From NCBI GenBank assembly GCA_963969525.1, contig OZ018388.1, positions 85,024,273 through 85,088,272 on the forward strand: a stretch of DNA of 64,000 nucleotides. The letters run 5' to 3'. Source of the stretch: Ontholestes murinus. Taxonomy: Eukaryota; Arthropoda; Insecta; Coleoptera; Staphylinidae. The notes beneath the pieces were generated by a model. It searched no databases and had not been told where the DNA came from. It saw nothing but the letters and a program-made list of their open reading frames with translations. The translations under genes were made by a program, and so were the position numbers. Below, in pieces: positions 43,441 through 55,100 of the stretch; within the stretch, counting starts at the first letter, position 1; each line of letters begins with the position of its first letter.

Positions 43441-44080
43441 TTTTCCTTTTAACGATTTTTTTAAAATACTAATAGCAAAATACTCAATTCTAAAAGCTTT
43501 AAACGTATAAAACAAACTGATATTGAAATAATTATAAAAAATTATCAGTAGTTAAAATTAGGTATTTATTAAATATAAGAACGATTACAGTACAAATTTT
43601 CTATTAAACTAGAAAATTAAAAGATTTAAATTCTGCTGTCAATTCCGAACCATCAAAGTAGATTAGAGATATGAGTAAATGTATATATGTATCTCTAACC
43701 CACCCTACAATTAGTTAATCGTCCTCTAGAATTTTATTAAAAATTTAATAAGTATAGAAATATGGTTTTGAAATAATTATGCATAAGTTGTTTCAGCAAA
43801 ATATTTTATTATAAAATCCGTTGATTATGTTAACAAAATTGGAGTGTGGGATAGTGGCCACCCACCCACCCTACATATACAATGGAATCACAACAATAAA
43901 TTGGCTTTTAGTTTCCCTTGAATATCATCACAAATACAACTATGAATTCTTGAAAAAACAAGTTAAATTGAGTAGAAAATAAATGTACATATATAGGATG
44001 GGTGGGTAGTATCGTATCTACTCTCCTATTAATTCAATTTCATCTAATATATAATATACTAACTATATATAATATAGTGG
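43440..44080. other. Intergenic, with foldback element fragments
   Basis: CCACCCACCCACCCTACA (43858-43875) and GGATGGGTGGGT (43998-44009) are ends of the foldback family at 37007. No gene recognised. Confidence 0.5.
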
Positions 44081-44585
44081 TAAAACAAAGTTATTGTGTC
44101 TCATTTACAAAAGAATTTTTATTTGAATTTGTATCAACGCGTCCATTTGGTTGCCTACATATCTTCTTAAAAACTCCAAGCTTGTAATAATTTTAAAATT
44201 AAATAGTTCTTTCACTTATAAAGCATTTGGATTGCTTCATTTAAATGTATTTTATTTTTTATTTCATGCTGTAGATTGAATGAAAGCATATTAATTTTAA
44301 TGTAATGAAAAATCAACACGCGTGTTTACTTGCCTATATATCTTCTACAAACATCAAAACTCATAGTAACTTTAGAATAAATTAATTCTTCTTTCTTAAA
44401 GAATTTCGATTGTGTTATTTAAATGTATATTATTTCTCTCTCACACTATAGATTAAATAAAAGTAGTTTTACTTGAATGTAAATACAAATCAACCAGCAT
44501 GTTTGGTTGCCTAAATATCTTCTCCAAAACTACAAGCTCATAACATTAAAAGAATAATTTATTGTAAAAGCAGTAATTAAATAAC
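44080..44585. repeat. Diverged tandem repeat, period about 178 bp
   Basis: TCAAC..GCGT/GCAT..TTGCCTAMATATCTTCT begins at 44134, 44313 and 44490, giving periods of 179 and 177. The intervening sequence also aligns, for example ATTT..TTTAAATGTATDTTATTT. It is satellite-like, with nearly three units, between the PP6 subunit gene and Cdk7. Confidence 0.7.
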
Positions 44586-45134
44586 AAAAATAAATTAAAA
44601 GAATTAAAAAAATATTAATAATTACCGTTCGATATACATACTATTAAATAATGTTCTAATTTTATGCAAGTTATTATAATTTTATTGTTAAACATTGCGG
44701 TCATTTACTCTGTGATAAATTTTTAAATTAAAACTAAAATAATAATCCTTTTCCTTGTTAATAACACAACGATTTATTTTTAATATCATTACCTGATCTA
44801 GTTTGATAACGATCAGATATTTATCAAAACTATAGTCAGAATAAATAATTGTGGTAATAATAAAGAAAAGTATCTTTATTTTATTTATAATTATAATAAT
44901 TTATGTAATTATTGATAAAAAACAAATTAATTACCTACCAAACTTAATCAGAAGCACAAATTAAACACATTTTCCACTTTGTATAGCCATTAATTGAAAT
45001 ATTTCAATATTTAAATCAATGGTTTAACTCAATTTTTATTTGGTCACCAAATAAAAATTTAATTATACATAGTAAAAAATTGTGTTTATGTGTACCGTAC
45101 AACAAAAGTGCTAAATAAAGATTATTATTATTTG

Positions 45135-45575
45135 TGATTAAAGATGTATGAGGGTTTCTACCCTTCATTGTCAATGAGTTAATCAGAAGCATTGATATAT
45201 TTTATATTAAATAAATATTCTTGGTGTTCCACATGAATTTGCTTAGCAATTAAAATATTTATAATTATTATAATTAAATTTAAAATAATTTCAACTAACT
45301 ATACTAACTAACAATCATTTAATTTGTGATTAATGATGTATAAGAAAGTAGAAGCGTCCACCGTCAATGAGTTAATCAGAAGCCTTCAAGATTTATGCAC
45401 CAAATTTTGTAATGATTTAATTTTTATGTATGTATGTTTCTGTTTATTTTTTAATAAATCTTGCAAAGTTAATAAATAAGTAAATATATTATATTAAATA
45501 AATATTCTTGGTATTTCACATTAATTTGCTTTGCGATTTACATATTTATAATAATTATAATTTCAACTTATTTGT
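45135..45575. repeat. Direct repeat pair with mini-frame
   Basis: 45137-45275 and 45325-45565 share GATGTATRAG, TCAATGAGTTAATCAGAAGC and TTAAATAAATATTCTTGGT. The second copy carries about 95 extra bases. In the second copy ATG 45336 starts MYKKVEASTVNELIRSLQDL, the longest relative of the conserved peptide; the first copy is degenerate. Confidence 0.6.
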
Positions 45576-45704
45576 TTAAATTTACTATAACAGTTGCTCC
45601 TTATATAAATAATAAAATAACAATCGGAAATAATTAAATATATTCCATAAACCTTACACAAATTACATAAAATAACTTAAGAGTAGTCATAACTATTAAA
45701 GTAT

Positions 45705-46730
45705 TTAAAAAAACAGCCTTTTAGGTAAAGTCGCCCCCTCCGCACAATCCAGTATCTTCCTTTTCAGTGAAGGTTTTTCCATATCCTTCAATTTCCTAAT
45801 GTTCTGCGGTAAGGGTAATTTCGGCCCATAAGTGGGGGCGGGTTTATTGCTGAAAAACGGCATTTGTAAAGTCTCAGTGCAGCTCTTCCTCTCGCTCGGA
45901 TTTAACACCAACAACACTGAAATAACGTCCAAGAGGTCATCACCGGCCGCCGTAAAAATATGCCGGAGAGGAACAGGCGTGAACGGTTTGAACTCAATAA
46001 AATCACTGAGGGTTTTCAATCCGGGCCAATTTTCCTCCGTCGGATTTCCAAAGACCTGAAAGATTTTTGTTAGCTGATCTAAATCTGATTCACCAGGTAG
46101 AAAAGGGACTCTAAGTAATAATTCGGCTAGGATACATCCGACTGCCCACATATCTATGCACACACTGTATTGTTTAGCACCGAATAACAATTCAGGGGCA
46201 CGATACCACCGTGTAACGACTTGATGTGTATTAATCCTATTCGGAGACCCGTACAGTTTGGCTAAACCGAAATCACCGATTTTTAAAACACCATTGGAAT
46301 TCACCAACAAATTATTCGGCTTTAAATCCCTGTGCAAAATCCAGTTCATGTGCAGATACTCCAATCCTTGTAAAGTCTGTATGATGTAGGATTTTATGTT
46401 GGCCGTGGTTAATATTATCGTGTTATCCTTTATGATCACTTCCAGGTCGGTATCCATGAAGTCGAACACCAGGGAAACATTCGACATGTGCCCGAACACG
46501 TCGAGCAGACCCATGAGGTTCTTGTGGTCGAGTTCCTGGAGGATTTTAATTTCGCGCAGAGCTGTTCTGTTGATACCATCTTGGGCATCGATTCGACTGC
46601 CTAGTTTGATTTTCTTCACAGCCACGATCGTATCGGTTTCCACGTCCCTCGCTTTATACACCGTGGCGAACTGACCCTCGCCCAAAAACTCGATTTTCTC
46701 GTACCTCTTCAGCTTATTTAAATTGGTCAT
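45705..46730 (-). CDS. Cdk7: Cyclin-dependent kinase 7 (CAK/TFIIH kinase)
   Basis: One uninterrupted frame of 341 aa, close to the usual length of about 346. The first ATG on the minus strand is at 46730 (MTNLNKLKRYEKIEFLGEGQ); the frame extends eight codons further back but has no ATG there. Visible kinase features: glycine loop GEGQFATV (17-24), VAVKK with Lys39, NRTALREIK (54-62) in the PSTAIRE position as in CDK7, HRDLKPNN with Asp135, DFG 153-155, and activation loop SPNRINTHQVVTRWYRAPEL. That loop carries Ser162 and Thr168, matching human S164/T170. With cyclin H and MAT1 the family activates cell-cycle CDKs and, within TFIIH, phosphorylates the RNA polymerase II C-terminal domain. Intronless here. 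Head to head with eIF3i. Confidence 0.97.
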   Translation of the reverse strand: MTNLNKLKRYEKIEFLGEGQFATVYKARDVETDTIVAVKKIKLGSRIDAQDGINRTALREIKILQELDHKNLMGLLDVFGHMSNVSLVFDFMDTDLEVIIKDNTIILTTANIKSYIIQTLQGLEYLHMNWILHRDLKPNNLLVNSNGVLKIGDFGLAKLYGSPNRINTHQVVTRWYRAPELLFGAKQYSVCIDMWAVGCILAELLLRVPFLPGESDLDQLTKIFQVFGNPTEENWPGLKTLSDFIEFKPFTPVPLRHIFTAAGDDLLDVISVLLVLNPSERKSCTETLQMPFFSNKPAPTYGPKLPLPQNIRKLKDMEKPSLKRKILDCAEGATLPKRLFF

Positions 46731-47370
46731 GTTTGTATTCCGTTGGGTTTTCAAATAATTTTGAGGTTATGATTGATTCGAATAAATGATCGTTCTGTAT
46801 AAAGAATATTAAAGTTAAAAAATTATTAAAAAAATAATTAAAATAAAAAAAATATATACTTTATTTAGTGTGAAAAAATATATTTAATTGATTAAAAAAC
46901 GAGAAATATATATTATTTATAATTAATAAGTTGTTGTTTGTAGTTTATTGATTCAATAAATTATGTTTTATTATACTTTTTAGCAGAAATAATAAATTAG
47001 TTTCTAATAAATATGTATTTGAAACTAATTTATTATTTTATTAAATATTATACAATATAATTAAGGAGTCCAAAGTGGTTCAGGTAAAAACCTCTTCATT
47101 GAGATAGCAAAAAAATATAATTGATATTTTGAATTTCGTAAATATAAATAAATTACATAATGTATTTAATTCAACATAAAAAAATCTTTTAAGATGTTTA
47201 ATACATAACATAATTCTTTACTTAGATTTTTTAAAATTCAGACAAACATAATTTATAGTTGGTAACCGTGATTTCTCTTCTGTCACCTGTCATTTTGAGC
47301 CTCATTGGCTCCAAAGTTATTAATTATCTGTTGTTAATTTAATTGTGCAGAGTGTATTTTAATAGTCAAA
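46731..47370. promoter_or_regulatory. Shared upstream region of Cdk7 and eIF3i
   Basis: 640 bp separate the two divergent start codons. The central 46800-47250 is very AT-rich. The eIF3i-proximal part holds TTTCTCTTCTGTC (about 47270), a pyrimidine tract where a TOP-type start is possible, and GCCTCATTGGCTCC (47297-47310) with an inverted CCAAT box. No TATA box was fixed for either gene. Bidirectional promoter use is inferred. Confidence 0.4.
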
Positions 47371-49115
47371 ATGGTAAGTTGAATATTTAAACTTATTACA
47401 TAAAAATAGCTGACGCTGGTAAATTGCATTCTAATTGCGTTCGGGTGTTGTTGGCAAACCTAACCTATAAAAACATATTTTCCATTATTGAAGCCACAAT
47501 TTGTGTATTGGGATAGTATTGTGTACATAAATTGGAGTAATTTTATCGCGGTATATTTTACAATCAGTCTTGCTTGTATTGTGGCTGATGTGTGATTAAA
47601 TTTTGCTTACGAAATTAAATGTACGGAATGTAACAATCAGTAACGTTAAATAAATAAATACTGTTTAGAATTCACTTACTTCAGTTTATTTTTATGTACG
47701 TTTCGAACACTAACTGCTCTTTAACAATAGTCAACAGCTGTGTATAATGAGCACTTAGTGCATGTAAAAATAAACTTTCAAGTACATTACTTCATTTAAG
47801 CTTTATCGTACATAATGTATATAAAATATAAGTAATCAGATATATACAATATTGAATAAAAAAATACAAACCATTAACTCTGTGCCGAACAGCGGAGTTT
47901 ACTCTTGTAGATAGATAGATGTTATATGGGTGGCACAAGCGCCTCTTCCACCATGACCTTTTAAGATCTATTGTGGATCCCTGTTTATCTCAGATGACCA
48001 GCTCTAGCTTTGCCTCTTTGATTAGTCCTATTAGCCCTGTCAGAAAGGCTTGGGTATAGGTCTCCAAGCTTGGGATTGTAGTGCCCAGCTTTTAATATCT
48101 AATCCTTGCTAGACCCTCTCAGTGGCATAGGATGTGGATCGAGTCCTCTTCTTCCTCTAGGCAGAATCTGCATGGTGCTTCTTCCACCAGGCCTATTTTG
48201 CTCATATGTTTGTTGAGCTTGCAATGTCCTGTTATCAGACCTACTATTGTAGGTTTACTCTTGTAGATAATCTTTCACTCAAATCCATAAACTCTCCTCC
48301 ACTGATCAGCTTTGGATACATATATTGTGCGATTTTGATTGTTGTTTGTGTTTTTTTTTATTTGGTCATTTAAATCTATTTGAAACAAATTTAAAAAATG
48401 CTATATTAATTGGAAGATTATTAAGTTGAAATAGTTGACATTCGTTTTTCTCTTATTTTAAAACAAACAAGGAAAAACATTTAATTTGTCTGGAAAACAT
48501 TTGAAAAATATAACAAATTTCGTTCTGTTGAAACGAATTGGCAAAATGTAAACTGAAATATAAAAATTAAACAAAATAACATATGCATTTTAAATTATAT
48601 ATTTTTTCAAAAGTTTAAAGAGAATACATATACATAGTAATAAAATTTACTTTTTTGGGTGAAAGTTTAAAAAAAATTGAAATACAAAGTGAAACAAATG
48701 AAAGAAAAATATTTTGAAGAAGACGTTTAATTATCTTTAGGGAGTTTTTAAAAATGTTATTTGTTTCTTGAAATTAACCAAAAATTTAAAAAACATAAAA
48801 CAAATATTAAAAAGACAGTCTTTTTCTATATTTGTTGTTTTAGCTTCAATTGTTTACATACAATAAAAAAAAATGAATTACAAATTACATTTTAAAAATT
48901 GTTTTGTTTCTTGTTTTTGAAATTGTTTTAAGAGAGTATAAAATACTAAATACTATAATGAAATTAATTATTTTTTTAATATATAGACATTTGTTTTGTT
49001 AAAGACATATGTGCTTTTATCTATCTCGTGTTCATAAAAACAAATGAAAACACAATAACCTTTTTCATTTGCTAAAATAATTTAAAAATGTAAACTCAAT
49101 TATAACACCAGAAAA

Positions 49116-49174
<59 letters not shown>

Positions 49175-52100
49175 NNNNNNNNNNNNNNNNNNNNNNNNNN
49201 NNNNNNNNNNNNNNNNNNNNNNNNNNNNNNNNNNNNNNNNNNNNNNNNNNNNNNNNNNNNNNNNNNNNNNNNNNNNNNNNNNNNNNNNNNNNNNNNNNNN
49301 NNNNNNNNNNNNNNNNNNNNNNNNNNNNNNNNNNNNNNNNNNNNNNNNNNNNNNNNNNNNNNNNNNNNNNNNNNTTACATTTTAAAAATAGGAAATTGTA
49401 GATCCAAATATGAAAATTACGGAGAAACAAATGCATTGCGCTATTGTAATTTTGTCAGAATCTGATGTCTCCCTCAAAATTATGTGTGTGTGTGGATTTT
49501 GTCTTAAATAAAAACGTTTTTTTTTTTTAATTTAAATCTGTTGAAACATTTTTTCAATAAAAAAACGAATTTTTACGATTCTGGCGCCATCTGTGTGGAA
49601 TTTGAAAAAAGTGGCCAGATAAAAAATGCATATTTTTTTACGCTCTTTCTGAATCTGCAATAAAAAAAATAGGGGTCTCCATTTAAGATTTTCAAGTTGT
49701 CAAGTTAACCCCCTTTTCCGGCCCCACTTGGGAATCCGATGTCCCCCTCGAAACTATGAAAGTTTCCATTTGTCACATTTTTCGTTACGATGCATTGTTT
49801 TCAAGTTATTCAAGACCGTAATGTAAAATGGAACACCCTGTATAAAGAGTAAGGAAATCAACTTTTAAAAATCTCAAGTCTTCTATTTGAAACAATGAAA
49901 AACATGCCTAGACAAGACAAATGTGTTTTCTTTTTATATAGAAGCTTTATAAAAAAATATAAAAAACAAATATTTACCTCAATACAACTGTTTTTTTAAT
50001 ATCAATTGTTTTCATAAAATTAAACAAAACAAAAACAAATTAAAAAGTGTAATGATATTTACGTTTCTTTAGAAATATAAAATTTTCCCATTTAATAATT
50101 GCTTTAATCTGTTTAAATCAAATGAAAAAAATTATAAAAGGCAAATGTTTTTTTTTAATTAAAAATTATTATATTTTATAATTTTGCAATTTTAATTTTT
50201 TTATTTGATTTTATTTGGTGATTTTAATCTATTTGAAACAAATTCTTCATTAATTGGAAAATCAACAAATAAAACAGTTGTCAAAAATAAGTATTTGTTT
50301 TTCTGTTTCTGACATTTGAATAATTATGTTAAACTTCCTAAAAATAATTAAATGTCTTTTGCACAATATTTTTTTAAATATTTGTTTTACCTGGATGACA
50401 ATTACTATAAACCCTTCACATAAAAAGTAAATTTCATTACTATATGTATGCTCTTTAAACATTTGCAAAAATTAGAAATGCATTGGTTTTTTTATTTTGT
50501 CAATAATTTTCAGCAGAAAAATGTTTGTTGTGTTTTAAATTCAATTATTTTCAGGACCAGAAATCAACAGTTTTTCATTCTTTGTTTTAAAAGAAAAGAA
50601 ATAAAAAATGTCAACTACTCTTACTTGATGATTTTCTAATTAATATAGCAATTTTTCATTTGTTTTGAATAGATTTAAATGATCTAATAAAAAAAAAAAC
50701 AAAAATTAAAATTGCACAATTATAAAAATATATTAAAAAAATAAACTTTAAATTGAAAAAGAAACATTTGTCTTTCACAGAAGAATTGTTTTTTTTTTCT
50801 TTTAATTTGTTTTAAAAATATGGCAAGTATGTAGTAATGAAATTTACTTTTTTGGGTGAAGGTTTTGTATACTTATTGTCATCCATGTGAAACAAATGAA
50901 AAAAAAACTATTGCAGAAGATTTAATTATTTTTAGGAAGTTTTTAAAAATGCTTTTTTGTTTGTTGAAATTATCCAAAAATTATCAACAATAAAACAAAT
51001 ATTAGGCTGAAAGTCCAGTCGATAGCCATGAAGAAAAAAAAAAGATGAAGAATCACAAAATTTGTTATAATTATATGTAACAACTATCTTTAGCAAAGAT
51101 GTTTTCTCTTTAAAACAAATATTAAAAATAGTGTCTTTTTCTACATCAGTTGTTTTAGCTTCAATTGTTTACATAAAAAAATTAATTACAAATTACATTT
51201 TAAAAATTGTTTCGTTTCAAGAGAATATAAAATACTATAATCTTATCGCCTTATCAATTAATGACTTAAAAATAAATAAATGTGTTTTCCAAACAATTTT
51301 TTAGTTCAATTAGCTCTTATAAAAATGAATAGTTTACCAAATTGCAACTGTTGTTTTTAATACCAGTGGTTTTACTTCAGTGATTTAAAAAAAATTAAAT
51401 AATTACAAATTATATTTTATTAATTTTTTTTTTTTGTTTGTTCAATTGTTTTAAGCAAATATAAAAACAAGCGTAACGAAATTAATTTTTTTTTTCGAAG
51501 TATCACGTGTTTTCATTTAATAATTGCAGAAATCTTTTAAATTTATTTTAAAAACAGTTTTTGTGTTTGAGTCAAGATGTGATGTGATTAAAAATAAAAT
51601 AGCAAAGTAATTAAATAATTTAACACTCAAGTTTATAACCGTCTGCAGCCACGTGTTTCAATCTTTCGATCTCTTCAATACAGCTTTATTATAAAATGGA
51701 TTTTAAATACAAATAAAAACATTTACAAAAATGAATTGTAAATAACTTACTCAGGCAATTTATTTTATTTTATCACAGCAACGTAAATTAATTTATTTTT
51801 CTAATTTGTCATACCATATTTTAACATACCATTTTTAGTTTATTCCACAGAAATAAATACATTTAAAGAAAACAAATATTTGTCAGATTCCAATTGTTTT
51901 TTTTTTTTTAAACCAGTTGTTTCAGTAAAGAGAATGGTTGCGACATGGTAATCCATACTTAAACTGAATTGAAAAATTCACTATGTTTTAACCACAATAA
52001 TTTTTCAAATCAGTGTCAGTTGTTTCAGTTTAAAGGTTTTTAGTTGGTCATTTTAATCCGCTTAAAAACCACGGCTTTATGAAATTCATCTCAATTTTGC

Positions 52101-55100
52101 AGTTGATTAATTTTTACAATCCGACACCAAAAGGTAAACGGAATCTGGAATTTAAAAAAATATATATTTTCTACTTATTTTTAAATGTAAAAAATAATAT
52201 TTGTGTCAAATATATAACAGTTTTAAAACTGTTTTTAAGAGAAAAAGTACATTTCATTACACTTATTTTTATTTATATCCTCTTAAAACAATTGCAAAAA
52301 TAAATAAAATCATGTATATACAACTGTTTTTCAATACCAATTGTTTAAGAATATTAACTTAAACAATTGGTATTGAAAAACAGTTGTAATATGGTATATT
52401 TTGTAAATGTATTATAAGCGAGAAGAACAAAGTTATAAATAATAAGGAATAGTGAATTATTCAAAATTAAAAAAAAAAAATTAAACTTATTTTACAAAGA
52501 TGACAACTATTGAAAACTCTTGACATTGAAAAAAGTAAGTATTGTTACTCTTTGTATTTTTTCTTGACGAATATACGAAAAATTGTAATTAATAATAAGG
52601 CAGTTGTTATTTTGTTTAAGTTTTATATTTGTGTTTACAATTTTGAATTGTTTTCAGCTAGAAACAAGTTCCATTCTTGTTTGTTTTAAATAAAAAAAGC
52701 AAATGAGAAATGATTTCTTATTGGATGATTTTTCAATTAATAAAGCATTTATTTTTTCAATTTGTTTTACATTATTTAAAATCAATAGAGTACAATTAAA
52801 AAAAAATGACAAACACAAAAACTGTTTTTGAAATAAATAGAAAATATCTCGTTAGCGAGAGTGCAGTAAGGTAAATTCGGGTCAGCAGTTGGATGGGATA
52901 CAATTAATGGTGCTTTAGAGTGACGGGGGCGATCCTTTAAAGTAACAAGCTCAAAGTACACAAATCACACGGTGGAAGAACCACGTGGTCGATAGCCAAA
53001 AACAACTACTTAGAAAATATGAAAAAATAAATCAACAATCAATTACTAAATGAAAACGTGATGAAAGTCAATTTCGTTACACCTGTATTTTATATTTTCC
53101 TAAAACAATTAAACAAATTTGAAAAAAATGGTTTAATTTTATGAAAACAATTGAACTAAAACCAATGGCGTTAAAAACAACAGTTGGGAATTGGTAAATA
53201 TGAATCTGTGAAGAAATAAATAAATAAACAATTCAGAAAAAGTAATTTGAAAATATATTTTTTAATTTCAGTTGCACATTTCACTTTTTATATCATGTAA
53301 CAAGTTTCACTACAGTGTCTTCCGATATTTAAAACAATTTCTATTTAAATCGGCAGTTATATTTTGCGTTATAGTTGGGTTAACATATTTTAATTATTTT
53401 AGCAACAAAAAGAGGTTATCTCATTAAATTGTTTTCGCGAATACAAAATTGAAAAAAACACATTTATCTTTCACTAAATTTTTTTTTTCAAAAAAGTAAG
53501 AATCACGATATGAATAATTTTTATATCTTTAAAAAAAGAAAATTTCGTAGTATTTTATATTCTCTTAATATAATTGTAAAAACAAAAATTAAAAAAAAAA
53601 TAATCTGTAAATATTTTCTTAAATTTTATGAAAACAATTGATGTATAAAAATATTTAATTGTTTAATGGTTGTTTTAATTTTGTAAAGCTTGGTTAATTT
53701 GAACAAACAAAAAATTTTTTTTAAAACAATACAATAATTGTCTTCTGCAAAATATTTTTTTCATTTGTTTCATATGTACAGGTATGGCAATTGCTATAAA
53801 CCCTTCATTTAAAAAAGTAAATTTCCTTACTCTATGGATAGAATTGTAAAATAAATAATTAGGAATGCATTTGTTATTTTCGTTAATTTTTATATTTCAG
53901 TTTATATTTTGTCAATACTTTATAATATACTTATAATTATAATTAACACGAAATGTTTAAATAAGCAATTGTGGATGCTTCTACTTTGTAATGTTACATT
54001 TATAAATTATTAAAAACACGAGTACCGTTTTTAATATCAATATTTTATGATATTAAAAAAGGTACTCATGTTTTTAATAAGAAAACAGTTTGATGTGTTC
54101 AATTCAATTGTTTTCAGGACCAGAAATTAGTTTTTCATTATTTGAAAAAAACAAAAATAAAAAATGTCAACTATTCTTAATTGATTATTTTCCAATGAAT
54201 ACAGCAATTTTTAAAAATTGTTTCAAATGATCAATTAAAAACTCAAACTAAAATCAATAATGCACAATTATAAAAATATATTTTCAAAAGAAACATTTGC
54301 CTTTCACAGACGAATTGTTTTTTTTTTCTTTTCATTTGTTTTAAACATATGGCAAGTACTAAACTTAAATTATTTTGCAATTCATTTTTTTGTTTGTTTA
54401 ATTTTATAAAAACAATTAAAACTAAAACAATTGGTATTATAAGAGACAGTTGCTATTTGATACATATTTTTTTAAAGATATTACCATAAAGGTGCCATCT
54501 ATTGTCTAAGCGTTGCGCTAGTTCCCATTTGGGTTGGGTAAATCAAGGGAACTGTCAACAGCGACAATTATGCAAAACACTGATGAGATTTAAAATAGAT
54601 CGAATCCAGTCTGTGGACAATTGTTAGCAGTTGTAATTAAATATTTTTTATTTTCCCTGTACAAGGTACTGAAAGTATTGTAATTAATTTTTTGAAAGTT
54701 TAATTAATTTTCAACAAACCAAAAAAAAAACATTTTGTTTGTTTTAACTTCATAAAAATATTAATTTGGTTGTTTGAGTACGTGAAAATGTTGATATGAG
54801 TAAAACACAGTTTGGCACTTTTTTCACTTGTTTTATTAAATGCTAGATGTACATTTCGGTAACAATGTAACCATTATTAAGGTGCCAAACTGTGTTTTAC
54901 TCATTCATAAAAATAATTGAAAGCTACAAAAATATTTGTCGTCCTTTGTCAGTTTCAAACTGATAACAAGTTTTAAAAACATTTCACTTATAAAAATAAA
55001 TAAACTTTCTTTTAGAACATTAAAAAAATATAAATTGCAATGTATTTTGTTTTTGTTTAATTTTTATATTTAGATTTATAATTTTTCAATTGTTTTCAGA

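Noticed and set aside
44002..44187. 61-codon plus-strand frame with Met start
   Set aside because: Falls inside the foldback fragment and tandem repeat; no conservation between repeat units.
49065..49436. 123-codon minus-strand frame
   Set aside because: Mostly N and (AT)n translation.
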